From: an uncultured bacterium | Lineage (GTDB): Bacteria; Bacteroidota; Bacteroidia; Sphingobacteriales; Sphingobacteriaceae | Assembly: GCA_903958995.1 (NCBI GenBank) | Contig: CAJBVG010000002.1 | Coordinates: 1 to 28,377 of the forward strand | DNA length: 28,377 bases | Reading direction: 5' to 3' | In this document: positions 17,201-25,150 of the stretch, one piece after another | Layout of the letters: each line of letters starts with the position of its first letter | Position numbering within the stretch: position 1 is the first letter of the stretch | Translations under genes and position numbers: made by a program | Notes under the pieces: model-generated | Database searches by the model: none | What the model was told of the DNA's origin: nothing | Seen by the model: the letters and a program-made list of their open reading frames with translations, nothing else

Positions 17201-17636
17201 GTTCTAGAGTATATTCCTCTAAAGCCGATTTATCCATTACCTTTTCGGCAAGTGCTTCCGGATAAGTAACAATTATCTTCTCAAATTCTGAGGTATGCTT
17301 TAACTCATTCAATACTTCGGCACGTTGAAGCACCGCTTGCCTATCAATATTGGTAATGTCGAATGATTTTCGGAAAGATGATGGGAACAGTAATACCTTT
17401 TTATCGCTTAGGTTTTCTAAGTCATTCTGAAAGTAAACAGCTTCCTCTCGGTCGGATAAGACAATAAGTTGCCCTTGCTTTTGTACAAAATACAAAGCTA
17501 ATGATACTAAGGCATCCGACGAGCCTACTAATCCTTTTAAATGTATGTGAGGATTTTTTTGAGAAGCAATTGCACGAGCTATGCTCGTAATTCTTTCGTC
17601 GGTTTTGTAAAGTTGAAATAAATCTTTAATGTTCAA
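14274..17636 (-). CDS. mfd: Transcription-repair coupling factor Mfd
   Basis: Mfd removes RNA polymerase stalled at DNA damage and recruits UvrA. The 1120 residues are a normal length. The N-terminal UvrB-like part (about 1-330) contains the UvrA-binding region (EYEFERVDFVYEAGQFSIRG). The RNA-polymerase-interacting domain is near residues 430-500 (LKPGDFVVHIDHGIGKYAG). The RecG-like translocase follows: Walker A DVGFGKTE (about 595), DEEQ box (LMIIDEEQKFG, about 695) and motif VI MRGRVGRS. The C-terminal TRCF domain ends at EMSG. Everything needed appears present. It is followed after 16 bases by a small gene of unknown function. Confidence 0.98.
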   Translation of the reverse strand: MNIKDLFQLYKTDERITSIARAIASQKNPHIHLKGLVGSSDALVSLALYFVQKQGQLIVLSDREEAVYFQNDLENLSDKKVLLFPSSFRKSFDITNIDRQAVLQRAEVLNELKHTSEFEKIIVTYPEALAEKVMDKSALEEYTLELKSGERCSIDTINDFLTEYEFERVDFVYEAGQFSIRGGIVDIYSFSNELPYRIEFFGDHIESIRTFDIENQLSVEAVQELSIIPNIQSQKLANHQASLLQYLSQGSSIWFKDVQFAYDVFNEGKAKGEEIFATLSKEDLIIHPEFSNPSDVFQTSSEFNTSLKSFACIEFGKQFYFKADESILFNTRPQPSFNKDFNLLIHNLKKNESENIANYIFADQTKQIERLYTIFDDIYKDSKDERKKVSFTPIPISIREGFIDEQLKFAFYTDHQIFDRYYKYKVHKNYSKSQALTLRELRELKPGDFVVHIDHGIGKYAGLEKVEVNGKLQEAIRLVYADNDLLYVNINSLNRISKYSGKDGTAPKMHKLGSEVWEKLKKNTKKKVKDIARDLIKLYAKRKAQMGNEFLPDTYLQVELEASFMWEDTPDQIKATADIKKDMESPHPMDRLVCGDVGFGKTEVAVRAAFKAVTDSKQVAILVPTTILAMQHYKTFKERLKDFPCNVEYINRFRSNKEIKEILQKTAEGKIDILIGTHRIVSKDVKFKDLGLMIIDEEQKFGVSTKEKLKQFRANIDTLTLTATPIPRTLHFSLMGARDLSIINTPPPNRQPVTTELHVFNEKLIKEAIEFEVERGGQVFFIHNRVQDIAQVAGLIQRICPGVRIGIGHGQLDGNALEDVMLKFMSGEYDVLVATTIIESGLDISNANTIFINNAQNFGLSDMHQMRGRVGRSTKKAFCYLLSPPLSAVTPEARKRLSAIEEFSDLGSGFQVAMRDLDIRGAGNLLGAEQSGFIAEIGFELYHKILDEAIQELKEDEFKDLFKDQPPPPHVSFCQIDTDQELLIPDEYVTNIAERLNLYTELNKIETEEGLKAFELQLLDRFGTVPREVRELLNALRLQWLAKSIGFEKLSLKNNTLRGNFPSNPHSGFYESDTFRAILSYVQKYPRGVKMKEGKTSLIMIFDQVTSVSHAIAILTEMSG

Positions 17637-17643
17637 AACTAAA

Positions 17644-17651
17644 CAAAGGTA
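17644..17651 (-). promoter_or_regulatory. -7 promoter box very close to the mfd start
   Basis: On the minus strand TACCTTTG (plus strand CAAAGGTA) matches TAnnTTTG exactly and ends seven bases before the mfd ATG at 17636. No -33 TTG is evident. If used, the 5' leader would be only a few bases. Confidence 0.45.
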
Positions 17652-17688
17652 GTATTTACAAATGAGATTCTAGACCTTAGAAAGTTAA

Positions 17689-18105
17689 CTATTTAGTATT
17701 ATTCATTACTCTAATCCAGATGCCGTAAAGGATATGCGCTACGGGCATAGTTACGAGTCCAAGTAAAAAGAATAAATACGAAACTCTACCTGCAGTAGAG
17801 CTGAAAGTCATGAAGCCAGTGAAAAACATTAAGATGGAAAACAAATAAATGTTTCTAGATAATTTACCGAAACGATGTGCTTCTGTATACTCATCTTCGA
17901 GTAAATCCACTTTCGGGCTTAGTAAATAGAACACAAAGCAAGCAATTACATTCATTATCACTACCGACCAAATGCTAATAGTGTAAAATGGATTCATTGG
18001 CTTAGCCCAAACGTAATTATCTATTAGTAAAGCAATAGTTGAAAATAGGATTGATATTATAATTAATCGAATAATTACCCAGCGATGCGATTCTTTTAAG
18101 TTCAT
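17689..18105 (-). CDS. Small integral membrane protein, four predicted helices
   Basis: I do not recognise the family. The 138-residue protein has four hydrophobic stretches: about 10-28 (VIIRLIIISILFSTIALLI), 43-62 (SIWSVVIMNVIACFVFYLL), 86-103 (NIYLFSILMFFTGFMTF) and 109-132. A charged loop (SPKVDLLEDEYTEAHRFGKLSR) lies between helices 2 and 3. There is no signal peptide apart from the first helix and no catalytic motif. It is alone between mfd and the divergent fabD; the 62-base gap upstream is shared with the fabD promoter. The call rests on hydrophobicity alone. Confidence 0.75.
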   Translation of the reverse strand: MNLKESHRWVIIRLIIISILFSTIALLIDNYVWAKPMNPFYTISIWSVVIMNVIACFVFYLLSPKVDLLEDEYTEAHRFGKLSRNIYLFSILMFFTGFMTFSSTAGRVSYLFFLLGLVTMPVAHILYGIWIRVMNNTK

Positions 18106-18142
18106 GGTGTAAATATAGGAGTTTCTAATATTCGAATAATGT

Positions 18143-18150
18143 TATATTTG
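18143..18150 (+). promoter_or_regulatory. -7 promoter box for fabD
   Basis: TATATTTG matches TAnnTTTG exactly and ends 17 bases before the fabD ATG. No TTG is present at the usual -33 position. Confidence 0.5.
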
Positions 18151-18167
18151 TAACAAAATATACACTC

Positions 18168-19040
18168 ATGAAGGCATACGTTTTCCCTGGACAAGGAGCT
18201 CAATTCGTAGGAATGGGCAAAGAACTATACGAACAGAACGCAGAAGCAAAGGCGATGTTCGAAAAGGCAAATGAAATTATCGGTTTCCGAATTACAGACT
18301 TAATGTTTGATGGAACAGATGAGGACTTAAGACAAACTAAAGTTACTCAGCCTGCTATCTTTTTACATTCGGTTATATTGGCAAAAACCATAGCCGATTT
18401 TAAACCAGAAATGGTTGCTGGACACTCATTAGGAGAGTTTTCCGCATTAGTAGCAAATGGCACTCTAGCTTTCGAAGATGCATTCCGATTAGTTATTGCC
18501 CGTGCAAATGCAATGCAAAAGGCTTGCGAAGTACGTCCATCTACGATGGCAGCTATTTTAGGTTTAGAAGATGAAAAAGTAGAAGAGATTTGCGCATCCA
18601 TTAATGAAGTGGTTGTTGCAGCGAATTATAATTGCCCAGGTCAGTTAGTGATTTCGGGTAGTATTGAAGGAGTAAACGAAGCTTGTGCGAAAATGACTGA
18701 AGCAGGAGCGAAACGAGCATTAGTATTAAATGTTGGGGGTGCTTTTCACTCTCCTTTAATGGAACCAGCTCGTGTTGAATTGGAAGCCGCTATTAAAGCA
18801 ACTACTTTCAATACACCGATTTGCCCTGTATATCAAAATGTAAATGCAATGCCTACATCAGATCCAGTAACCATTCAAGCTAATCTTATTGCACAATTAA
18901 CAGGTGCAGTTCGTTGGACACAAACGGTGAAAGCAATGATTGCCGATGGTGCATCATCATTCACAGAAGTTGGTCCGGGTACCGTATTACAAGGCCTCGT
19001 GAAAAAAGTTGATCGTCAGATGCCTACAGCTAGCGCATAA
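18168..19040 (+). CDS. fabD: Malonyl-CoA:ACP transacylase FabD
   Basis: FabD loads malonate onto acyl carrier protein and so supplies the extender unit for fatty-acid synthesis. The 290-residue product shows the family landmarks: FPGQGAQ (6-12), VTQPAIF (59-65), catalytic S87 in GHSLGE, and catalytic H194 in GGAFHSPLM, plus the C-terminal FTEVGPG loop. Length is normal. tsaE starts one base after the stop, so the two are almost certainly translated from one message. It is not next to the other fab genes, a common arrangement in Bacteroidetes as far as I recall. Confidence 0.97.
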   Translation: MKAYVFPGQGAQFVGMGKELYEQNAEAKAMFEKANEIIGFRITDLMFDGTDEDLRQTKVTQPAIFLHSVILAKTIADFKPEMVAGHSLGEFSALVANGTLAFEDAFRLVIARANAMQKACEVRPSTMAAILGLEDEKVEEICASINEVVVAANYNCPGQLVISGSIEGVNEACAKMTEAGAKRALVLNVGGAFHSPLMEPARVELEAAIKATTFNTPICPVYQNVNAMPTSDPVTIQANLIAQLTGAVRWTQTVKAMIADGASSFTEVGPGTVLQGLVKKVDRQMPTASA

Positions 19041-19041
19041 C

Positions 19042-19443
19042 ATGAACTATAACATTTCAGAAATTCATAAGGCCATTGAATTCATTACACCACATTTGCA
19101 ATCGCATAAAGTGGTGTTGTTTGATGGCCCTATGGGTGCTGGAAAAACCACTCTTATCTCTGCTTTATGTAAATCATTAGGTTCTACCGACGATTTAAGC
19201 AGTCCTACCTTTTCTATCGTTAATGAATACCAATCGAATGTTGGTGTTATCTATCATTTCGATTTCTATAGAATAAAATCAATTGATGAAGCGTTTGATT
19301 TCGGTTTAGAAGAGTATTTGTATTCAGGAAATTATTGCTTTTTAGAATGGAGTGAAAAAGTGGAAGCCTTACTTCCAGATTCACCCTTGAAAATATCAAT
19401 AGAAATAATAGACGAAGAAACTCGTCAGTTAATTATTTCTTAA
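19042..19443 (+). CDS. tsaE: tRNA threonylcarbamoyladenosine biosynthesis ATPase TsaE
   Basis: TsaE is the ATPase partner of TsaD/TsaB in making t6A at position 37 of ANN-decoding tRNAs. The 133-residue protein has a P-loop GPMGAGKTT (29-37), the family strand DLSSPTFSIVNEY and the motif HFDFYRI followed by FLEWSEK. ATG 19042 is chosen over a frame extension that reaches back into fabD (19009), because it leaves a one-base gap after fabD and matches the normal short N-terminus. No tsaB or tsaD is in the window. Confidence 0.95.
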   Translation: MNYNISEIHKAIEFITPHLQSHKVVLFDGPMGAGKTTLISALCKSLGSTDDLSSPTFSIVNEYQSNVGVIYHFDFYRIKSIDEAFDFGLEEYLYSGNYCFLEWSEKVEALLPDSPLKISIEIIDEETRQLIIS

Positions 19444-19468
19444 TGTTGCATTTTTATATTTACGTATC

Positions 19469-22240
19469 ATGATCAAGAAAATTATTTATGCCTTTGGCAT
19501 TATTATCATTTTGTTTTTTGCAGCAGCAATTACACTTCCAATTATTTACAAAGATGATATCATCGTTAAGGTGAAGTCAACGATAAATGAAAGTGTGAAT
19601 GCTGAAGTAAGTTTTGGCGATTTCAATTTAAGTTTAATTCGCAGTTTCCCTAACTTATCCTTCAGCATGGAAAACCTTATGGTTATTGGTGTTGACTCGT
19701 TTAGGAATGATACCATGGCGAATATTCAAGACTTTAAAGTAGTTGTTGATTTAATGAGTGTGATTAATGGGGGTACGATAAAAATTAAATCATTAGACTT
19801 AGATCATGCAGATTTAAAATTCAAAGTTTTGCAAAGTGGTAAAGCAAATTGGGATATAGCGAAAGCGGATACCACAACTGTAACAACAACAGATACTGCT
19901 GCAAGTAATTTCAAAATTGCATTGAAGTCTTACTCTTTAAAAAATTCTAGTATTGTATATGATGATAAGTCATTAACTTTTTATACTGCATTAAAAAATG
20001 TGAACCACTCTGGTTCTGGAGATTTCACGCAAGACTTATTTACACTCTTGACTAAAACAGAAGCAGATGAATTAACTGTTGGTTACGGTGGAGTAAATTA
20101 TTTGAGCAAAGTGAAAGTAGATGCTGATGCAGCTATCGACATGAACATGAAAGATTTTGTTTTTACTTTTAAAGACAATGTCATTCACTTAAATGATTTG
20201 TTAATTAATTTCGCAGGTATAGTGGCAATGCCCGATACTAATATTGATTTAGATTTAACCTTTGATGCTCAAAAATCTGAATTCAAAAACTTCCTATCTC
20301 TTGTGCCTGCGCTTTATTCAAGCTCTTTCGATAAGTTAACAGCAAACGGAAAGTTTGCATTAAAAGGATATTACAAAGGTAGAATGAACGCAGTATCGAT
20401 GCCTGGTTTCGGATTAAATGTACTTGTAGAGAATGGTAATTTTAAATATCCTGATTTACCTACTGGCGTTAACAATGTTCAGTTAGCATTAAATGTAGAA
20501 GATAAAGATGGTGTGTTTGATCATACTGTTATTGATATGAAAAAGCTACACGTAGAATTCGGTACCGAACCGTTCGATGCAGTGTTGTTATTAAAGACTC
20601 CAGAGTCTGATCCAGATATTGCAACGGAAATAAAAGGCACTATTGATTTAGCTAATATTTTAAAAATAGTTCCTTTAGAAGGTACTACACTTTCAGGTAT
20701 CATTAAAGCAGACATGATGGCGAAAGGGAAAATGTCGACAATCGAAAAAGGAAATTACGATAGCTTTGATGCAAAAGGAAATGTTAGCATTAGCAATTTA
20801 AAATACAGCAGTAAAGAATCGCCGCTTCCATTAAGCATTAGCAATGCAAGTTTTAATTTGAGTCCGAAAAATATTGCTATGAATGCATTCTCGGCAACTT
20901 ATGGTAAAAGTGATTTTTCTGCAAATGGCACATTAGAAAATTACTTAGCCTATGCATTAAAAGGTGCACCAATAAAAGCACGATTAACATTTAATGCGAA
21001 GCTAATCGACTTAAATGAAATGATGGGTCCAGCATCAACTGAAGAAACAGAGAAAAGCACATCAGATACGATGACACTCGTTGAAATACCAGCAAACATT
21101 GACTTTGTACTGAATTCATCAATAAGCAAAGTATTATATGACAACATGGAATTAAGTGATATTGCTGGAGCTATTAGTATTAAGGATCAAAAATTAAGTT
21201 TCGATCAAGTGGGGTTGAAAATGCTAGATGGTACCGTAAAAATGGATGGATATTATACTACACAAGATATTACTAAACCTGAAGTAAAAATGAATTTTGC
21301 TATTCAGAATATGGATATACAGAAATCATTTAAAACGTTTAACACTATTCAGAAACTTGCACCAATTGCAGAAAATACTTCCGGGAAATTCAGTACTAGT
21401 TTACAGTTCAATTCTTTGATGGGTAATGATATGAGTCCGGTGTTAAGTTCAACACAAGGTGCAGGAACCTTAGAGTTGTTGGGTGCATCAGTTAAAGGTT
21501 CGCCAATGTTAATAGAGTTAGGCAATGCATTAAAATCAGATAAATTTAAAGAGTTAAACATCAAAAATACCATGTTGCAATTCACCATAGAAAATGGTAG
21601 GGTGAATGTGAAACCATTTGATTTAAATGCTGGAATTGCAACATTAAATATTGGTGGTTCAAGCGGATTGGATCAAACGATTGACTATGTGATGAAATTG
21701 AAATTGCCAAAGAATTTCTTGGGAAACAGTTCAGCATCAGTATTATCAGGTTTAACATCTAAACTAAATGCTAACGGTGCAAATTATACACCTGCAGATG
21801 CTATCAATGTAAATGCTTTGGTAGGTGGATTAATGAGCAAGCCAACAGTAAAATTAAGTATGGCCGATATGGGTGCTAATATTAAAAGTGCTGTGAAAGA
21901 TGTGTTAACCACTAAAAAGAACGAAGCCGTAGCAAGAGGTAAAGAAGAAGCAAAAAAACGTGCAGATCAATTATTAGCAGCAGCACAGGTGCAAGCCGAT
22001 GCTGTAAAAGCTCAAGCGCGTAAACTAGCTGATATTACTAAGCAAGAAGGATATGCTGCAGCAGATAAACTAGTATCATCGGCAAGTAACCCTGTTGCTA
22101 AAACTGTAGCTAAAAAATTAGCAGAAAAAGCGAAAAAAGAAACAGACGAAAAGTGTGCGAAAATTATTGCTGAAGGCGATAAGAAAGCTGATGATATTAT
22201 GGCGAAAGCTAGAGCTGAAGCAGCAAAATTAATAGGATAA
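19469..22240 (+). CDS. AsmA-like envelope protein with Ala/Lys-rich coiled-coil tail
   Basis: A 923-residue protein anchored by one N-terminal membrane helix (about 5-28, IIYAFGIIIILFFAAAITLP). The next region (VKSTINESVNAEVSFGDFNLSLIRSFPNLSFSMENL) is the start of an AsmA family domain; repeated beta-rich segments follow, as in the AsmA/TamB-like superfamily that spans the periplasm and is tied to lipid movement and outer-membrane upkeep. FNLSLIRSFPNLSF-type starts are common in Bacteroidetes members. From about residue 800 the sequence changes to a charged, alanine-rich helix with heptad-like spacing (RADQLLAAAQVQADAVKAQA, later EKAKKETDEKCAKIIAEG), likely a long coiled coil. The start is 25 bases after tsaE. 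The family is likely, the cargo unknown. Confidence 0.85.
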   Translation: MIKKIIYAFGIIIILFFAAAITLPIIYKDDIIVKVKSTINESVNAEVSFGDFNLSLIRSFPNLSFSMENLMVIGVDSFRNDTMANIQDFKVVVDLMSVINGGTIKIKSLDLDHADLKFKVLQSGKANWDIAKADTTTVTTTDTAASNFKIALKSYSLKNSSIVYDDKSLTFYTALKNVNHSGSGDFTQDLFTLLTKTEADELTVGYGGVNYLSKVKVDADAAIDMNMKDFVFTFKDNVIHLNDLLINFAGIVAMPDTNIDLDLTFDAQKSEFKNFLSLVPALYSSSFDKLTANGKFALKGYYKGRMNAVSMPGFGLNVLVENGNFKYPDLPTGVNNVQLALNVEDKDGVFDHTVIDMKKLHVEFGTEPFDAVLLLKTPESDPDIATEIKGTIDLANILKIVPLEGTTLSGIIKADMMAKGKMSTIEKGNYDSFDAKGNVSISNLKYSSKESPLPLSISNASFNLSPKNIAMNAFSATYGKSDFSANGTLENYLAYALKGAPIKARLTFNAKLIDLNEMMGPASTEETEKSTSDTMTLVEIPANIDFVLNSSISKVLYDNMELSDIAGAISIKDQKLSFDQVGLKMLDGTVKMDGYYTTQDITKPEVKMNFAIQNMDIQKSFKTFNTIQKLAPIAENTSGKFSTSLQFNSLMGNDMSPVLSSTQGAGTLELLGASVKGSPMLIELGNALKSDKFKELNIKNTMLQFTIENGRVNVKPFDLNAGIATLNIGGSSGLDQTIDYVMKLKLPKNFLGNSSASVLSGLTSKLNANGANYTPADAINVNALVGGLMSKPTVKLSMADMGANIKSAVKDVLTTKKNEAVARGKEEAKKRADQLLAAAQVQADAVKAQARKLADITKQEGYAAADKLVSSASNPVAKTVAKKLAEKAKKETDEKCAKIIAEGDKKADDIMAKARAEAAKLIG

Positions 22241-22278
22241 TATGCTAATGTGCAAATTTTCAATGTGCCAATAAATAA

Positions 22279-22298
22279 TAACTCAATAACTCAATAAC
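22279..22298 (+). repeat. Short tandem repeat TAACTCAA, about 2.5 copies
   Basis: TAACTCAA is at 22279-22286 and 22287-22294, followed by TAAC. It lies in the 62-base gap between the AsmA-like gene and the convergent barrel gene. A weak AT-rich hairpin (CAATAA / TTATTG, 22292-22308) overlaps its end. No clear terminator is seen. Confidence 0.6.
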
Positions 22299-22302
22299 CT
22301 TT

Positions 22303-23007
22303 TTATTGAACCGTAGGGCAAGTATCACCTCGTTGAAAGCGATAATCTTTTTCGCCTAGGCGGTATTTAATGGCAAGAAATAAGAATGAATATTTATCGA
22401 GGGTGTTGTTATAAGCAATGCCCTCAATTGTATTATCAAGTCCTAAATAATACCGATATCCAATTTCCATTTCCCATCTTTTCTTTAAGACTTTAGTTGT
22501 GCTTACTTGAAGAGGAATAATTGGAGTTGATGTTTTCACAGAATGAAGTATCGTATCAGTAACATCAATTGTATTATTCACAAATCCAATTCCTAATCCT
22601 GCTCGGTATTGCCAACCATACCAATCGTAAATCATGTACGAGTAATTTAGAGAGAAATCCAAAGATGATGTTAACTCAGAACTCGTCTGTTGTGCAATAA
22701 TGTCGGTACTTAAACTTGAAGAATTTAAAACTGAAGATTTGTATTTACCCATGGCACGCATGGTTAAGGCTAAAGCAGGTCGGTATCCTAAAGGTTTCTC
22801 AAAACTAAATCCCCAGGCAAATCCTCGTCCGTAGGTAGTAAAGTCTTTGTTAAACACATAATTATTTGAAGTGATGCCAGCTTGAAAAGATAAGTAATAG
22901 GGTAATGATGAACGCGACTTTCCATATAAGAACTTACTAGAGTTTTTATATTGAGCATTTCCTAAAAATGGGATTAGGAACAAGAAAAGAAAAATCCATT
23001 TTTTCAT
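22303..23007 (-). CDS. Predicted outer-membrane beta-barrel protein
   Basis: The 234-residue protein starts with a signal peptide (MKKWIFLFLFLIPFLGNAQ) and then shows alternating hydrophobic/aromatic strands that suit an eight-strand or similar barrel: YYLSFQAGITSNNYVF, GRGFAWGFSFEKPLG, SLDFSLNYSYMIYDW, WQYRAGLGIGFVNN, RWEMEIGYRYYLGLD and YSFLFLAIKYRLG. It has the overall look of OmpA/porin-family proteins of Bacteroidetes but I cannot assign a ligand or function. The last strand is followed by a short hydrophilic tail containing one cysteine. It is divergent from radA and convergent with the AsmA-like gene. Confidence 0.75.
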   Translation of the reverse strand: MKKWIFLFLFLIPFLGNAQYKNSSKFLYGKSRSSLPYYLSFQAGITSNNYVFNKDFTTYGRGFAWGFSFEKPLGYRPALALTMRAMGKYKSSVLNSSSLSTDIIAQQTSSELTSSLDFSLNYSYMIYDWYGWQYRAGLGIGFVNNTIDVTDTILHSVKTSTPIIPLQVSTTKVLKKRWEMEIGYRYYLGLDNTIEGIAYNNTLDKYSFLFLAIKYRLGEKDYRFQRGDTCPTVQ

Positions 23008-23031
23008 TTACACTAAGTTACATAAAATGAT

Positions 23032-23062
23032 TTGAGCTTTTCCAATATTCAAGCTATCTTCG
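23032..23062 (+). promoter_or_regulatory. Promoter ending at the radA start codon
   Basis: TTG (23032-23034), 20 bases, TATCTTCG (23055-23062), which matches TAnnTTTG at all but one fixed base. The box ends three bases before the radA ATG, so a transcript from it would be leaderless. Confidence 0.5.
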
Positions 23063-23065
23063 TTC

Positions 23066-24439
23066 ATGGCTAAATCTAAATCGGTTTTCTTTTGTCAGAG
23101 TTGTGGTTATCAAGCGGCAAAATGGTTGGGCAATTGCCCATCGTGTGGGGAGTGGAATACATTTGTAGAAGAAGTGGTAGAGAAAAATACCGCTAAACCC
23201 GATTGGAAGCAATCAACTACTTCAACACGTTCAAATAAACCTATCGCTATAGATCAGATTGAGAAAAATGCGGACGTTAGAATTAACGCTCAAGATGATG
23301 AATTAAACAGAGTACTAGGTGGTGGTATTGTTCCCGGATCTATTGTATTAATTGGTGGTGAACCTGGTATTGGAAAATCAACTTTGCTTTTGCAATTAGC
23401 GCTACAACTTAAAACTAAAAAGATATTATACATTTCTGGTGAAGAAAGTGAGCAACAAATAAAGATGCGTGCAATGCGTATGCAAAGTGCTGAATTCCCG
23501 AATTGCTTTATCCTAACCGAAACATCAACCCAAAATATATTTAAGCAAATTGAAGAATTACAACCACAAATAGTGATTGTTGATTCTATTCAAACTTTAT
23601 ATTCAGCACACATAGAATCAACACCAGGAAGCGTTTCACAGATTCGTGAGTGTACTGCAGAATTACTTCGCTTTGCCAAAGAAACTAATACTCCTGTTTT
23701 CTTGGTTGGTCATATTACCAAGGACGGTTCTATTGCTGGTCCGAAAATTTTAGAACACATGGTCGATACTGTACTTCAATTTGAAGGCGACAGACATCAT
23801 ACTTATAGAATATTACGTTCGATAAAAAACAGATTTGGATCTACGAGTGAGTTAGGAATTTATGAGATGCGTGGAAACGGATTAAGAGAAGTTTCAAACC
23901 CCTCTGAAATATTAATATCTCAACGTGATGAAGAATTAAGTGGTATCGCTATCTCGGTAACTATAGAAGGAATGCGCCCAATGTTGATTGAAGCACAAGC
24001 ATTAGTAAGTGTTTCGGCATACGGTACACCTCAACGTTCGGCTACTGGGTTTGATACCCGACGAATGAATATGCTATTAGCAGTATTGGAAAAACGCTGT
24101 GGTTTTCGTTTAGGGGTGAAAGATGTGTTCTTAAATATTACTGGTGGTATAAAAGTTGAAGATCCGGCTATAGACTTAGGCGTAGTGAGTGCGATTATTT
24201 CCTCTCATGAAGACCTTGCCATCTCTAGTAAGCATTGCTTCGCAGCGGAGGTTGGCTTGTCAGGAGAAATTAGAACCGTAAACCGTATAGAACAAAGAAT
24301 CTCTGAGGCCGAACGTTTAGGATTTGAAAAGATATTTGTTTCTAGGTATGCCATTAAAGGCCTAGATGTCAAGAAATACAACATCGAAATAGTTCCATTA
24401 AGCAAGTTAGAAGAGTTGTTCCAACAATTATTCGGTTAG
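23066..24439 (+). CDS. radA: DNA repair protein RadA (Sms)
   Basis: RadA is a RecA-like ATPase and helicase that processes recombination intermediates. The 457 residues hold all domains in order: a zinc finger with C10, C13, C24 and C27, a Walker A GGEPGIGKST (97-106), Walker B in IVIVDSIQTLYS, the RadA-specific KNRFG motif at 254-258 and a C-terminal Lon-protease-like domain (GYDRRMNM-type region through LSGEIRTV). Length is normal. It is monocistronic by appearance, with its own promoter and a start at ATG 23066. Confidence 0.97.
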   Translation: MAKSKSVFFCQSCGYQAAKWLGNCPSCGEWNTFVEEVVEKNTAKPDWKQSTTSTRSNKPIAIDQIEKNADVRINAQDDELNRVLGGGIVPGSIVLIGGEPGIGKSTLLLQLALQLKTKKILYISGEESEQQIKMRAMRMQSAEFPNCFILTETSTQNIFKQIEELQPQIVIVDSIQTLYSAHIESTPGSVSQIRECTAELLRFAKETNTPVFLVGHITKDGSIAGPKILEHMVDTVLQFEGDRHHTYRILRSIKNRFGSTSELGIYEMRGNGLREVSNPSEILISQRDEELSGIAISVTIEGMRPMLIEAQALVSVSAYGTPQRSATGFDTRRMNMLLAVLEKRCGFRLGVKDVFLNITGGIKVEDPAIDLGVVSAIISSHEDLAISSKHCFAAEVGLSGEIRTVNRIEQRISEAERLGFEKIFVSRYAIKGLDVKKYNIEIVPLSKLEELFQQLFG

Positions 24440-24488
24440 AAATCAATTCATTCAGGCATTACTTTTTCGTTTTCGATTACCGATTTAC

Positions 24489-24496
24489 TATATTTG
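24489..24496 (+). promoter_or_regulatory. -7 promoter box for the DUF4920 lipoprotein
   Basis: TATATTTG matches TAnnTTTG exactly, 24 bases before ATG 24521. It overlaps a possible TTG start at 24494, which argues against that upstream start. Confidence 0.55.
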
Positions 24497-24520
24497 CATC
24501 AAACAACAGATTATAATAAA

Positions 24521-25054
24521 ATGAGAAAAATTTTCTTAATGTTCGCTGCCGCTACTGTATTAGCTGCATGTTCCTCAGAACCAAAACAAAGCACAAGTGC
24601 TGATTCTACAACAGTTGAAACAGCTATGGGTAAATTTGATGCTTACGGCGAAGTGATTACTCCCGATAGCGCAATTGATGCAACATTATTAGTTGCTGAA
24701 ATGGGAAATGCTCCAACATACGATGCTAAAATTAAAGGTACTGTAGTTGATGTTTGCGTGAAAAAAGGATGCTGGATGTCTATTGAATTAGGTAATGGCG
24801 AAATGATGCGTGTTACTTTTAAAGACTATGGATTTTTTGTTCCAGCTGATAAAGAGAAAATGGTTGGTCAAAATGTAATTTTCCAAGGAACTGCAAAATT
24901 TGAAACGATTACAGTTGCTGATCAGAAACACTACGCAGAAGATGGCGGTGAGTCGAAAGAAGCTATTGAAGCAATTAAAGAAGATAAAAACGAATTATCA
25001 TTCGAAGCAATTGGTGTTTTAGTTCCTCAAGCAGACGGTAAAAAAGCAATTTAA
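24521..25054 (+). CDS. DUF4920-family lipoprotein
   Basis: The 177-residue protein is a lipoprotein: signal peptide with lipobox LAAC (14-17) and acylated C17, followed by a polar Ser/Thr-rich linker. The folded part contains the family landmarks FDAYGEVITPDSAID, IKGTVVDVCVKKGCWMSIE and VTFKDYGFFVPAD, which fit DUF4920; the KGCWM motif with its cysteine pair spacing is the most telling. The beta-rich pattern suggests an OB-like fold. Family function is unknown to me. ATG 24521 is chosen because the lipobox position is correct from there and the promoter box lies just upstream. A strong terminator follows the gene. Confidence 0.85.
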   Translation: MRKIFLMFAAATVLAACSSEPKQSTSADSTTVETAMGKFDAYGEVITPDSAIDATLLVAEMGNAPTYDAKIKGTVVDVCVKKGCWMSIELGNGEMMRVTFKDYGFFVPADKEKMVGQNVIFQGTAKFETITVADQKHYAEDGGESKEAIEAIKEDKNELSFEAIGVLVPQADGKKAI

Positions 25055-25074
25055 TTATTTACAAATAGATATGT

Positions 25075-25103
25075 AGCCTCGAATTTATTCGGGGCTTTTT
25101 TTT
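25075..25103 (+). terminator. Rho-independent terminator after the DUF4920 gene
   Basis: Stem AGCCTCGAA (25075-25083) pairs with TTCGGGGCT (25088-25096) with one T-G wobble, a four-base TTTA loop, and is followed at once by a run of T (eight T's at 25096-25103). This is the most classical terminator in the window. Confidence 0.85.
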
Positions 25104-25110
25104 GGAATTT

Positions 25111-25148
25111 GTAATTGGTGGCATGACTTAAGTGATGCCACCAATTAC
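25111..25148. repeat. 38-base palindrome between DUF4920 and hpt
   Basis: GTAATTGGTGGCAT (25111-25124) and ATGCCACCAATTAC (25135-25148) are perfect reverse complements. Between them is G-ACTTAAGT-G, itself a palindrome, so the whole element is symmetric apart from one G-G mismatch. There is no T-run behind it. It may be an operator, a protein-binding site or a palindromic repeat. Confidence 0.75.
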
Positions 25149-25150
25149 CC

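Noticed and set aside
19009..19041. tsaE start inside fabD
   Set aside because: The added residues are the out-of-frame reading of the fabD C-terminus; ATG 19042 gives the standard TsaE N-terminus.
24494..24520. TTG start for the DUF4920 lipoprotein
   Set aside because: It overlaps the TATATTTG promoter box and would push the lipobox too far from the N-terminus.
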